Source: JBEKCB01 sp052139675
GTDB lineage: Bacteria > Planctomycetota > Brocadiia > CAIUPP01
Direction of reading: 5' to 3'
DNA: 64,000 bases
Assembly: GCA_052139675.1 (NCBI GenBank)
Contig: JBKQWE010000064.1
Coordinates: 6,692-70,691, forward strand
Shown piece after piece: positions 8,752 to 15,783 of the stretch. The position numbers were made by a program, and so were the translations under genes. Positions within the stretch are counted from its first letter, which is position 1; each line of letters starts with the position of its first letter. The notes beneath the pieces were generated by a model. The model had not been told where the DNA came from and did no database searches. It saw only the letters and a program-made list of their open reading frames with translations.

Positions 8752-9996
8752 ATGCCTGGGGATCCGGTGATCGAAGAAGTGCGCGACATCAAACAAGCCG
8801 ACCCTTCCGCCGCGTCGCGTATCCGCATCCTTCCTCTTGCGCTTGGGGCTGCGCTTATCCTGCCGGCGTGTTTGCCGGCTCGTGCCGCATTCGGCGAAGC
8901 GGCGGCGCTGACGCAGCCGGCCGTCAGGATTGTGCAGGCGCCGGCGGGCTGTTTCGTGCCCGACGTCGCCGTGGATCCCAAGCGCGCGCTGCACATGGTG
9001 TACGCGCTGAACCGCAGCGCCTGGTATATTCGTTCCGCGGACAACGGCGCGACGTTCTCGCAGCCGGTCCAGGTGAACTCCGAGGGGACGGTTGGGTTCA
9101 CGATGGGCGAACGCGGGCCGAAGCTGTCCGTCGGCGGCGACGGGGTCATCCACGTCGTCTGGGCGAACATCTGGTCCCCCGGCGTTCAGACGTTTGCCTA
9201 CTACGCCCGCAGCCTGGACGGCGGGAAGACGTTCGAGAAGCGCAAGCTCGTCTCTTCGATGGACGCCCCCGACGGCCTGACGATGACCGCCGACGGCGCC
9301 GGCCATGTGCTGGTTTTCTGGCACGTCATGAACCCGCTGCAGAACGAGGTCCCGGCCGCGACCTGGCTTTACGTGGCGCGGTCCGACGACAACGGCGACA
9401 CGTTCAAGCCTGCCGAACGCGTCCAGGTCTCCAACCTCGGCACGCTGGCCTGCGCGATGTGCCAGATGCGGGCGCGCATCGGCGCCGACGGCAACGCTTG
9501 CCTGGCCTTCCGGTCGGCGGAGCACAACATCCGCGACTTCTACGTCCTCAAAGGCCCCGTGACCGGGGATCAGTTCACGGCCGTCCGCGTCAATCAGGAT
9601 AACTGGGAACTCAGGACGTGCCCCATGTGCGGTCCCGAGTTGACGGTCGCCCCGGATGGCCGGCAGATTTGCGCTTTCATGACCCGGAACAAGGTGTATT
9701 GGGCCGTCTCGGACGCGGGAGTGATGCAGTTCAAGCTGCACGTCGCAACGCCGGACAATGAAGCGGGGGAGCTTTATCCCTCGGCGATCGCGAACCGCAA
9801 AGGCGAGGTGCTGTTCGTCTGGCAGGTCGGCCCGATGTCCACCACCGGCACGGCCACGGTTAAATGGGCGCACTATTCCCCGGACGGCAAATTCACCGGC
9901 CGGCAGGGGACCGTCGGCACGACGACTTCCGGCACCAAGGCAACGGAATTTGTTGGCAGCGACGACAATTTCTACATTGTCACGACCGCGAAATAA
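8752..9996 (+). CDS. Exported BNR/Asp-box (sialidase-like) protein with CxMC motifs
   Basis: A 414-residue protein with a hydrophobic N-terminal export segment (about residues 25-47, ILPLALGAALILPAC...). Three Asp-boxes follow: SADNGATFSQP, SLDGGKTFEKR and SDDNGDTFKPA. These mark a beta-propeller like sialidases and exo-alpha-sialidase annotations. Two cysteine pairs, CAMCQM and TCPMCGPEL, lie in the second half; the second is followed by another propeller strand (VAPDGRQICAF). No sialidase arginine triad can be assigned. The 24-residue charged leader before the membrane segment is long, so the true start may be internal. It lies 10 bases before the ECF sigma gene and may share its transcript. 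Confidence 0.75.
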   Translation: MPGDPVIEEVRDIKQADPSAASRIRILPLALGAALILPACLPARAAFGEAAALTQPAVRIVQAPAGCFVPDVAVDPKRALHMVYALNRSAWYIRSADNGATFSQPVQVNSEGTVGFTMGERGPKLSVGGDGVIHVVWANIWSPGVQTFAYYARSLDGGKTFEKRKLVSSMDAPDGLTMTADGAGHVLVFWHVMNPLQNEVPAATWLYVARSDDNGDTFKPAERVQVSNLGTLACAMCQMRARIGADGNACLAFRSAEHNIRDFYVLKGPVTGDQFTAVRVNQDNWELRTCPMCGPELTVAPDGRQICAFMTRNKVYWAVSDAGVMQFKLHVATPDNEAGELYPSAIANRKGEVLFVWQVGPMSTTGTATVKWAHYSPDGKFTGRQGTVGTTTSGTKATEFVGSDDNFYIVTTAK

Positions 9997-10005
9997 TGAA
10001 GCGTT

Positions 10006-10719
10006 ATGGACACCCGTGTTCCCATCATCCCGCGCGCCTTGAGCGATGCCGACAGCGCCCTGGTCCGCCGCGCGAAGACCGGCGACTTTGCGGCCTTCGA
10101 GGACTTGGTCAGCCGGCACGAGCGCGGCGTGTATTCGCTGGCGATGAACATGCTGCGGCAGCGCCAGGATGCGGAAGACGTGGTCCAGACGAGCTTCCTC
10201 AGCGCCTTCGAGAACCTGGGGCGTTTCCGCGAAGAGGCGGCCTTCGGCACCTGGGTGCGGAAGATCGCCGTCCACGCCGCGCTGAAAGTCATCCGGACGC
10301 GCAAGAGGGCGCGCATCGAGTCCTTGAAGCATGCGGCGGAGGCGGAGAAAGGCAGCGTGCCGCACCCGGCCTTCATCGCCGAATGGCGCGACCCGAGCGA
10401 AGTCATGGATCGAAAGCGTCTTCAGGAAACCCTGGATCAGGCCATGCGCGCGCTGCCTGAAAAGCAGCGGCTGGTATTCGTGCTCCGCGATATCGAGGGC
10501 CTGTCGGTGCGCGAAGCGGCGCGGCTCCTGGCGATCAGCGAAGGCAACGTGAAAGTGCGCCTGTTGCGCGCCCGGCTGGCGCTGCGCGAGAGACTGACGC
10601 GCGTGTTCGGCCGCGAGGGCGGCGGCATTCTTCCTGCGCATCCGCACGAGGGACGCCGCTCAACCTCAGCCCAGGCCCTGTTGCGAAATTACCAGCGCCG
10701 CGGAAAGGTAAAGCCATGA
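10006..10719 (+). CDS. ECF (RpoE-like) RNA polymerase sigma factor
   Basis: A 237-residue sigma-70 family protein with only the sigma2 and sigma4 domains. Sigma2 carries QDAEDVVQTSFLSAFENL and FGTWVRKIAVHAAL. Sigma4 carries ALPEKQRLVFVLRDIEGLSVREAARLLAISEGNVKVRLLRAR, with its helix-turn-helix. About 35 extra C-terminal residues (after FGREGGG) are basic and of low complexity. Its stop overlaps the first possible start of the zinc-finger anti-sigma gene, the usual ECF/anti-sigma pairing. Confidence 0.93.
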   Translation: MDTRVPIIPRALSDADSALVRRAKTGDFAAFEDLVSRHERGVYSLAMNMLRQRQDAEDVVQTSFLSAFENLGRFREEAAFGTWVRKIAVHAALKVIRTRKRARIESLKHAAEAEKGSVPHPAFIAEWRDPSEVMDRKRLQETLDQAMRALPEKQRLVFVLRDIEGLSVREAARLLAISEGNVKVRLLRARLALRERLTRVFGREGGGILPAHPHEGRRSTSAQALLRNYQRRGKVKP

Positions 10720-10736
10720 CGCGGAAGGGTAAAGTC

Positions 10737-10991
10737 ATGAAATGCGCCGACCTGCTGCGCATGTTGAACGATTACGTGGATGGCGACATTGATCCGGGCA
10801 TCTGCAAGGAGTTTGAAAAACACCTTGCAACATGCAATCCCTGCACGATCGTGGTGGACAACGTCCGAAAGACGATCACCCTCTACCGGGAGAAAAGCGT
10901 GTTCGAGCTTCCCGCCCCATTCCAGGCGCGGCTTCACGCAGCGCTTCGGGAAAAGGGCCGCTCGAAGCGCGCTGGAAAGCCCAAGCGCTGA
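10737..10991 (+). CDS. Zinc-finger (zf-HC2) anti-sigma factor
   Basis: An 84-residue soluble protein starting MKCADLLRMLNDYVDGDI and containing HLATCNPC, the H-x3-C-x2-C zinc site of ZAS anti-sigma factors. There is no membrane segment, so it would act in the cytosol, perhaps as a redox sensor through its zinc cysteines. The region before the start is a tandem duplication (GCGGAAAGGTAAAGCCATGA, then GCGGAAGGGTAAAGTCATGA). It offers two starts, ATG 10716 (overlapping the sigma stop) and ATG 10737, each with its own ribosome binding site. The domain begins exactly at 10737, so that start is preferred. Confidence 0.82.
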   Translation: MKCADLLRMLNDYVDGDIDPGICKEFEKHLATCNPCTIVVDNVRKTITLYREKSVFELPAPFQARLHAALREKGRSKRAGKPKR

Positions 10992-11099
10992 CTCCTCCTC
11001 TCTCCGCGCACCTCCTTTTTTGTAACCTTTCGACTCTGCCCGGCTCTATTACATTAGGATGTGAGTCCGAGGTTGCTTTTTTAGATTGGAGAAACGCTC

Positions 11100-11447
11100 A
11101 TGGCAAAGTCGCCCAAAGACGTGCTTGACGAATTTCAGTCCAACATGCCCAAGCTCGCCCGGGGGCTCCCGCAAGTCGTGGAGGACTTTACGAGAAAGCT
11201 CATGCCGGACGTGCTCAAAGACGGCGCGCTGAGCCTCAAGCACAAGGAGCTGATCGCCCTGGGCATCGCGATCCAGGCCCGGTGCGACTACTGCATCGTC
11301 ATCCACGTCAAGAAGTGCCTCGAAGCCGGCGCGACGAAGGAGGAAATCGCCGAGGTTTGCGGCGTCGCTATCCTGATGGGCGGCGGCCTGGCGCTGACCT
11401 ACTCGACGTTCGTGGCCAAGGCGGTCGAGGAATTCGGGAAGCCGTGA
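11100..11447 (+). CDS. AhpD/carboxymuconolactone decarboxylase-family protein
   Basis: A 115-residue all-helical protein with LGIAIQARCDYCIVIHVKKCLEAGATKEEIAEV. This has the C-x2-C-x3-H active site of AhpD-like peroxidase reductants within a CMD domain. GGAG lies nine bases before ATG 11100. It sits between a zinc-thiol anti-sigma factor and another cysteine-rich protein, which suggests a thiol or peroxide stress role. The substrate is unknown. Confidence 0.85.
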   Translation: MAKSPKDVLDEFQSNMPKLARGLPQVVEDFTRKLMPDVLKDGALSLKHKELIALGIAIQARCDYCIVIHVKKCLEAGATKEEIAEVCGVAILMGGGLALTYSTFVAKAVEEFGKP

Positions 11448-11485
11448 TCATCGCGTCGAGGTTCAAGAGACAGGAGGCTCTGCCC

Positions 11486-11839
11486 ATGCCGGTGCAACGA
11501 GCGATAGCCGCTTACAGGACGGAAGGGCTGAACTGCGCCCAGAGCATTCTGCGCGCGTTTCAGGAGGAGTGCGACATTCCGGAGGAAACGGTCCGGGAAG
11601 CCCGGCGGTTCGGTGGGGGCCGTGCTTTGGAAGGCCGTTGCGGAGCGCTTCACGCCGCCTGCGAACTGTCTGGAGACGAAGCGGCGCGCGACCGCCTCCG
11701 CAAGGGGTTTGCCGCAAAGGCCATGTCGGAGCGCTGCCGCGAGATCCGCAAGAGCAACGCGTTCAGTTGCGAGCAGTGCATCGAACTCGCGGCCGGGTTG
11801 CTGAACAGCGCCTTCGCTGAGCTCACGACGCCGCGATGA
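11486..11839 (+). CDS. C_GCAxxG_C_C-type redox protein
   Basis: A 117-residue protein with spaced cysteines: LNCAQSIL, then FGGGRALEGRCGALHAAC, then ERCREI and SCEQCIELAAGLL. This matches the remembered C_GCAxxG_C_C family of small putative redox or electron-transfer proteins, although the usual second half is short. The start is ATG 11486 with CAGGAGG upstream; the longer frame runs into the AhpD-like gene. Its last 17 bases overlap the end of the convergent radical SAM gene. Confidence 0.72.
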   Translation: MPVQRAIAAYRTEGLNCAQSILRAFQEECDIPEETVREARRFGGGRALEGRCGALHAACELSGDEAARDRLRKGFAAKAMSERCREIRKSNAFSCEQCIELAAGLLNSAFAELTTPR

Positions 11840-13304
11840 ACGTGTCCTTCATCCCTTTGTCCCAGCCGTCCCACAGGAAATCGCCGTAGCGGTCGTCGGC
11901 GATGAGGCGGAAGGCGTAGCGCACCTGCTCCTCGTAGAACTCGCAGAACGCGCCGGTCCGGTCCATGCCGCCGTTCATCTCGTGCGCTTCGGCCGGGCAG
12001 GGCGATCCGCAGAAGTGCCGGATGGCGCAGCGGCCGCACGGATCAATCGCCTCGATGCTGCGTTCGGTGACCTGGCGGAAGGCTTCGCTCTTGAGGACAT
12101 CGCCCAGCTCGTCCTGGAACAGGTTGCCCCCTTTGAACCGCGGGATGCCGATGAACTCGCTGCACGGGAAAAGGTCGCCGTTCGGCGCCAGCGCAAAGAA
12201 GCAGCGCCCGCCGCCGCACGGCGAGATGTCGCACATCAGCCGGCGCGCCGCCGGCGCCACGATGCCCAGCAGGATGTTCGCGAAATTGGCCACGACCAGT
12301 TTCCGCCCCGTCTTGCGATAGAGTTCGTGGCTGCGCTCCAGCGCCCCGAGGAAATACCGGGCCGCTTCGGCGTCGCCGGGCTTGATGGCGCGCGAGGGCG
12401 GCAGCGTGCAGCGGACGATATTCAGCAGGCACGTGGGGACCTCCTCGGCGTGGAAGAAGTCCACCAGGTCGTCCAGGTGACGCAGGTTCTCCTTGGTGAC
12501 CGTGCAGATCACGCTCCAGTTCTCGTAGCCGCGCAGCCGCCGCATGGCCTTCACGACGGTATCGAAGACGCCTTTTCCATCCCAGGTGCGGCGCGTGCGC
12601 TGCGCGACGGCCGGGTTGGCGGCATCGAGCGAAAGTCCCAGGCTGACGCCCCGGTCCGTCAGGAACGTGACGGCCTCCTCGTCGAGCAGGGTGGCGTTCG
12701 TCTGAATGCCGAAGAGGAACCGCTCGCGATAGGCCTCGATCGCGGCGAACACGGCCTCGCGGTTGAGCATCGGTTCCGCGCCGTGGAAGACGATCTGCGG
12801 CCGCATCGTCTTCGGCAGCGTGGCCGCGAAGTAGCTGTCCAGGCGCGCCATCGCCTCCATCAGGCGCTCGCGGCTCATGTGCTCGCCATGCCGGCGCATC
12901 TCGCTCGGGATATAGCAGTAGCGGCAGTCCAGGTTGCACCGCTCGGTGGGGTTGAAGTACACGGCGGAAGGCTTGAGCCCGAACCGGAGCTTCTGCATCT
13001 CGGCGGCGAACGCATCCGCCTTGCGCCGGTAGTCGGCGAGCAGCTTGCCGCCCATTCGAGTTCCCTCAGGGCGGCCCTGAGCGAGGTCGAATGGGCCGCC
13101 CGACAGGGTTTCGCCGACCCGGTCCTTCCGCACCAGCGACCAGAAGGCGGTATCCGGATCAATCAGGGCCATGTAATCCGAGTGGCCGATATCAATCGGC
13201 TGGAGCGTCGGCCCGTTGCCGGTGTTGATGAAACGGCCCCGCGAGGGGGCCGTTTCATCTTTCCGGCTTCGGCCGCCGACGTCCTTGGCGGCGGGACGTC
13301 GCAT
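11823..13304 (-). CDS. cbpB: Peptide-modifying radical SAM/SPASM enzyme, CbpB type
   Basis: A 493-residue maturase. The radical SAM cluster is C123-x3-C127-x2-C130 (ERCNLDCRYC). The C-terminal SPASM/twitch region has CDISPCGGGRC, GDLFPCSEF and CGRCAIRHFCGSPC for auxiliary Fe-S clusters. The N-terminal IDIGHSDYMALIDPDTAFWSLV precedes the barrel and may bind the peptide. It starts at ATG 13304, which overlaps the stop of the 33-residue peptide gene (TGATG), under a cobalamin riboswitch. That combination matches the remembered TIGR04163 family (rSAM_cobopep, CbpB). It would install a radical-derived modification on CbpA; the chemistry is unknown. Residues about 71-84 come from a palindromic repeat inserted in frame. 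Confidence 0.85.
   Translation of the reverse strand: MRRPAAKDVGGRSRKDETAPSRGRFINTGNGPTLQPIDIGHSDYMALIDPDTAFWSLVRKDRVGETLSGGPFDLAQGRPEGTRMGGKLLADYRRKADAFAAEMQKLRFGLKPSAVYFNPTERCNLDCRYCYIPSEMRRHGEHMSRERLMEAMARLDSYFAATLPKTMRPQIVFHGAEPMLNREAVFAAIEAYRERFLFGIQTNATLLDEEAVTFLTDRGVSLGLSLDAANPAVAQRTRRTWDGKGVFDTVVKAMRRLRGYENWSVICTVTKENLRHLDDLVDFFHAEEVPTCLLNIVRCTLPPSRAIKPGDAEAARYFLGALERSHELYRKTGRKLVVANFANILLGIVAPAARRLMCDISPCGGGRCFFALAPNGDLFPCSEFIGIPRFKGGNLFQDELGDVLKSEAFRQVTERSIEAIDPCGRCAIRHFCGSPCPAEAHEMNGGMDRTGAFCEFYEEQVRYAFRLIADDRYGDFLWDGWDKGMKDTFIAAS
13053..13093. repeat. Palindromic repeat inserted in frame in cbpB
   Basis: The outer arms CATTCGA.../...TCGAATG and the inner arms CTCAGGGC/GCCCTGAG make an imperfect palindrome. 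On the minus strand it encodes PFDLAQGRPEGTRM, residues 71-84 of the maturase. Shared words (CCTGAGC, GTCGAA) recur at about 29.09-29.15, 29.83-29.86 and 30.11-30.17 kb. Confidence 0.85.
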
Positions 13305-13405
13305 CACTTGCTCCTCTTGGACATCAGGATGTAATGCGACAGACCCGTTCCGCGAGCCTTGCAGCTCTTCCGCACGGCGATGACGGCCTTCTTCGCTCCC
13401 TTCAT
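13304..13405 (-). CDS. cbpA: 33-residue modified-peptide precursor, CbpA type
   Basis: ATG 13405 to TGA 13304 encodes a basic 33-mer. It begins MKGAKKAVIAVRK, carries the core SCKARGTGLSHYILM and ends SKRSK. It contains a single Cys, a GTG turn, Ser, His and Tyr, which are plausible modification sites. A GA-rich site (GAAAGGGTG) lies upstream, and the stop overlaps the maturase start by one base. The gene lies 30-odd bases downstream of an intrinsic terminator and a B12 riboswitch. From memory this is the TIGR04165 CbpA family, whose members share C-x-A-x-GTG-(L/I)-SHY. No export leader or protease cleavage motif is evident. Confidence 0.82.
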   Translation of the reverse strand: MKGAKKAVIAVRKSCKARGTGLSHYILMSKRSK

Positions 13406-13433
13406 GCTTCACCCTTTCTATAAAGGAGCCTCG

Positions 13434-13480
13434 GAAAACAAAAAAGAGTTCCAACGGACGGTCTTTCCACCGCCCGTTGA
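13434..13480 (-). terminator. Intrinsic terminator, riboswitch expression platform
   Basis: On the minus strand CAACGGGCGGT and ACCGTCCGTTG form an 11-pair stem (one G-U pair) with a short GGAAAG loop, followed by GAACTCTTTTTTGTTTT. It stands between the riboswitch aptamer and cbpA, so ligand binding could end transcription before the operon. Confidence 0.85.
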
Positions 13481-13510
13481 AACCCTTTACCATCGGGTTC
13501 CAAAATGTCC

Positions 13511-13673
13511 GGCTCGTTCAGCAGGTCTTCTGGCTTTCGGATCATCCGCCCCTGACGCCTTCCCGGCCCGCTTTAGCGGGCCAGTGGCTGGCCATCGGCC
13601 TGTCAGGCGCGTCCCCGATCACAGCGGCGGGACCGCCACGGATTTTCACCGTGTTCCGGGATGCTGAACGACC
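13511..13673 (-). promoter_or_regulatory. Cobalamin riboswitch
   Basis: The minus strand shows the full conserved set in order. P1 is TCGTTCAGCA at the 5' side, closing with TGCTGAACGA at the 3' side. Then come GGGAACACGGTGAAAATCC-like core text (here CGGAACACGGTGAAAATCC), GTGGCGGTCCCGCCGCTGTGA, GCCACTGG, a GC-rich stem (GGCCCGCTAAAGCGGGCC), GGGAAGGCG and the B12-box-like GAAAGCCAGAAGACCTGC. It precedes cbpA/cbpB with a terminator in between. Confidence 0.95.
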
Positions 13674-13741
13674 TGTTTATAACCAATCCGCTGACTTCAT
13701 GTCAAGCGTCGTCAGCGGTTGATAGCGGGGATTCCTGGCTC

Positions 13742-14158
13742 CTATCCGCTCATGTCCTGAAAGAACTCGACCGACTCGCCGCCGGGGCTGCGGACGAAGG
13801 CGACGCGGATGGAAGCCGGGCCGGTTCGGGCCGGAAGATCCACGGTCCTCGGCTCGCGGGTGACCGTCGCGCCGGCCGCCTGCGCGCGCTTCAGCGCGGC
13901 GTCGCAATCGGCGGTGCGCAGCGCGAAGTGCATGATGTTCCCTTCCACCGGCGCGGATTTTCCGCCGGCGAAGATCTCCACGCAGTTGTCGTTGCCCGCG
14001 TCGAGCAGCACGGCGCGCCCGTCGCCTTCGCCCCAGGCGAGCCGTTCCTTCAGGCCCAGGCCTTCCTTGTAGAAGCGCACCGTCTCGTCGAAATCCTTCA
14101 CCCGGATCGCGACATGATGAAACCCGTTCACGCCGCCCTTCTCTTTTCGCGCCGCCAT
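13742..14158 (-). CDS. VOC (glyoxalase/bleomycin-resistance fold) protein
   Basis: A 138-residue protein with the vicinal-oxygen-chelate pattern. It has GFHHVAIRVKDFDETVRFYKEGLGL, a metal-binding His early, a second His in NIMHFALRT and a terminal glutamate in SPGGESVEFFQ. That is one paired beta-alpha-beta module plus half. The start is ATG 14158 with AGGAAAGG about ten bases upstream. It lies between the riboswitch and a gene-free stretch, apparently alone. Substrates of this family range from methylglyoxal adducts to antibiotics and cannot be chosen here. Confidence 0.85.
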   Translation of the reverse strand: MAARKEKGGVNGFHHVAIRVKDFDETVRFYKEGLGLKERLAWGEGDGRAVLLDAGNDNCVEIFAGGKSAPVEGNIMHFALRTADCDAALKRAQAAGATVTREPRTVDLPARTGPASIRVAFVRSPGGESVEFFQDMSG

Positions 14159-14810
14159 CGCTGGACCGCCTTTCCTGGTTGAAATCGCGGAATCGGCCGA
14201 ACCGACATGGCCGTCATTCTAGCAGCAACCGGAGCGCTGTCAAGCGAACCGTGGCAACCGCTAGGGGTGTGCGTAGAAGTGGAGCAATTGGTGGGATGGC
14301 CGTAAGGGATGGCTAGAGAGTGAGATAGGACAAACATGGAGTAGGCTGGCGCGGGAGCAATATAAGAGTGCGGAGTGGGCGAAATTGGGTTGGGGTGCGA
14401 TTGGGGTGAGAGAAGAAGTGTGGCGTGAATGACTACGGTTTACGGGGGGTTTACGGCGAGTTTGGGGAGGATGACAAAAAACGTGCCAAATCTCAAAAAA
14501 ATCCTAGCGACAAATCCTAGTGACATCCTAGTGACAGAAACTAAAATTAACGAAGAGCCGCGCCAATATTGAGCGGATTCGCTTTGGAACGAGCCGAATG
14601 TTAGGAAAACAAACGAACGCAGCCGTTTCCCTAACGACCTCGTGCCATGCGACAATCGCATCCTTAACTCGTTAGGGAAGCGCGCTTTGCAGCAAGAATG
14701 GAATGTGAAGCCCCTGCAAAACATTTTTTATATTGCCCCACCTGCGTGCACATATTGCCCCACATGTGTGCCCGCCGCTAACCGCGCGCCCTTCCATCGT
14801 CACAGCATCT
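14159..14810. other. Gene-free stretch with tandem and inverted repeats
   Basis: No credible gene on either strand. The first 200 bases are strongly G-rich on the plus strand. Small repeats follow: ATCCTAG(C/T)GAC three times (14501-14535), an 11-base inverted repeat TTCCCTAACGA (14627-14637)/TCGTTAGGGAA (14669-14679), and two 22-base copies beginning TATTGCCCCAC (14731-14774). Local composition differs from its neighbours, as expected of decayed or inserted DNA. Confidence 0.6.
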
Positions 14811-15767
14811 TCAGATGTACCGGGTCAGGCTGGGAGGATGCTCTCGGTAAGCCGCATAGAGCTTCCGCCACGCCGGACTGATTCGCTCTTCGCTAAGCGG
14901 CCGCTTGAGGTTCCAGGGGACAAGATGTCCTTCCGTGAAACGACCGCACAGCCGGCAGAACCGCTCGAAGTGATCTTCCATCTCGTCCGCGTCTTCCGGC
15001 AGATGTTTGCGTCCGATGTCCCACCCGGCCACGCGGTCAATGCCGCCGGCCATCGGGCAGCCGTAATACCCGAACGGCGTCAGTCCGATGCCCACGATGC
15101 TCGGACGCTTGCAAGCGTTGCGATAAGACGCGAACCGGAACCAGGAGGAGTCGGCCGGCGCCATATTGAAAGCGCCGAACTGCGGCTGCACCGGCGAGTC
15201 CTTAAGCGAGAGTGGATCCACGATGATTTCCCGGGGCAGCGACCGGATGATTTCCCGGGCCTGCGTTCCGAAACCGTTGCTCACGAGGACCACCGAGGTT
15301 CCATGCGGGCGCGCGCAGCCCTCCAGGAGTATTCGGAGAATGGCCGCCAACTCCGGATGCAGAGTCGGTTCGCCTCCCATGACTTTGATCATGCGCCAGA
15401 CTTTCCCGCGCCGGCGCGACTCCTCCACGAAGCGTTCAATCTGGCTGAGCTCCATGCGCTCAGCGCTCGGCGCCTGCCGGCAACTGCGGTTGCAGTTGAG
15501 GCACTTCAGATTGCATTCATACGTGATGTCAATTTCGATAATATCCCGGCATGACCGGTACTGCGGCCCGAGCAACGCCGTCGCGGCCCGGGTGATGCGC
15601 GCATGGCGGCAGAGCCGCTTGAGTCCATACACCGCATGGCCGACGGGCGTCAGCCATCCTGCATAGCGGCACTTATTTTTGGGAAAAGCCACTCGCGGCT
15701 CCGACAAGACCGGTCCTGCACTCGCCGCTCGATTTGCCCCTGGATTTGCCGGCAGGTGCTGTCTCAT
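14811..15767 (-). CDS. Radical SAM enzyme in the glycan operon (distal)
   Basis: About 318 residues. The radical SAM motif is CNLKCLNC (C-x3-C-x2-C) within IDITYECNLKCLNCNRSC, followed by VMGGEPTLHPEL, the glycine-rich GGE motif. The C-terminal cysteines (YYGCPMAGG, FCRLCGRF) may bind a second cluster. The start is uncertain: ATG 15767 lies 17 bases after the upstream gene's stop, while an in-frame GTG at 15803 would overlap it. It follows another radical SAM gene and the glycosyltransferases in one direction. Modification of a sugar or polyprenyl-linked intermediate is a guess only. Confidence 0.78.
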   Translation of the reverse strand: MRQHLPANPGANRAASAGPVLSEPRVAFPKNKCRYAGWLTPVGHAVYGLKRLCRHARITRAATALLGPQYRSCRDIIEIDITYECNLKCLNCNRSCRQAPSAERMELSQIERFVEESRRRGKVWRMIKVMGGEPTLHPELAAILRILLEGCARPHGTSVVLVSNGFGTQAREIIRSLPREIIVDPLSLKDSPVQPQFGAFNMAPADSSWFRFASYRNACKRPSIVGIGLTPFGYYGCPMAGGIDRVAGWDIGRKHLPEDADEMEDHFERFCRLCGRFTEGHLVPWNLKRPLSEERISPAWRKLYAAYREHPPSLTRYI

Positions 15768-15783
15768 GCTCGCCCGGGGCCTG

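Noticed and set aside
8632..10647. 671-codon minus-strand frame over the BNR and sigma genes
   Set aside because: Antisense shadow; the plus-strand products have clear domains.
10996..11100. ECF-type promoter ahead of the AhpD-like gene (TGTAACC...CTATTAC)
   Set aside because: Spacing and sequence are suggestive but not distinctive enough without a second copy ahead of the sigma gene.
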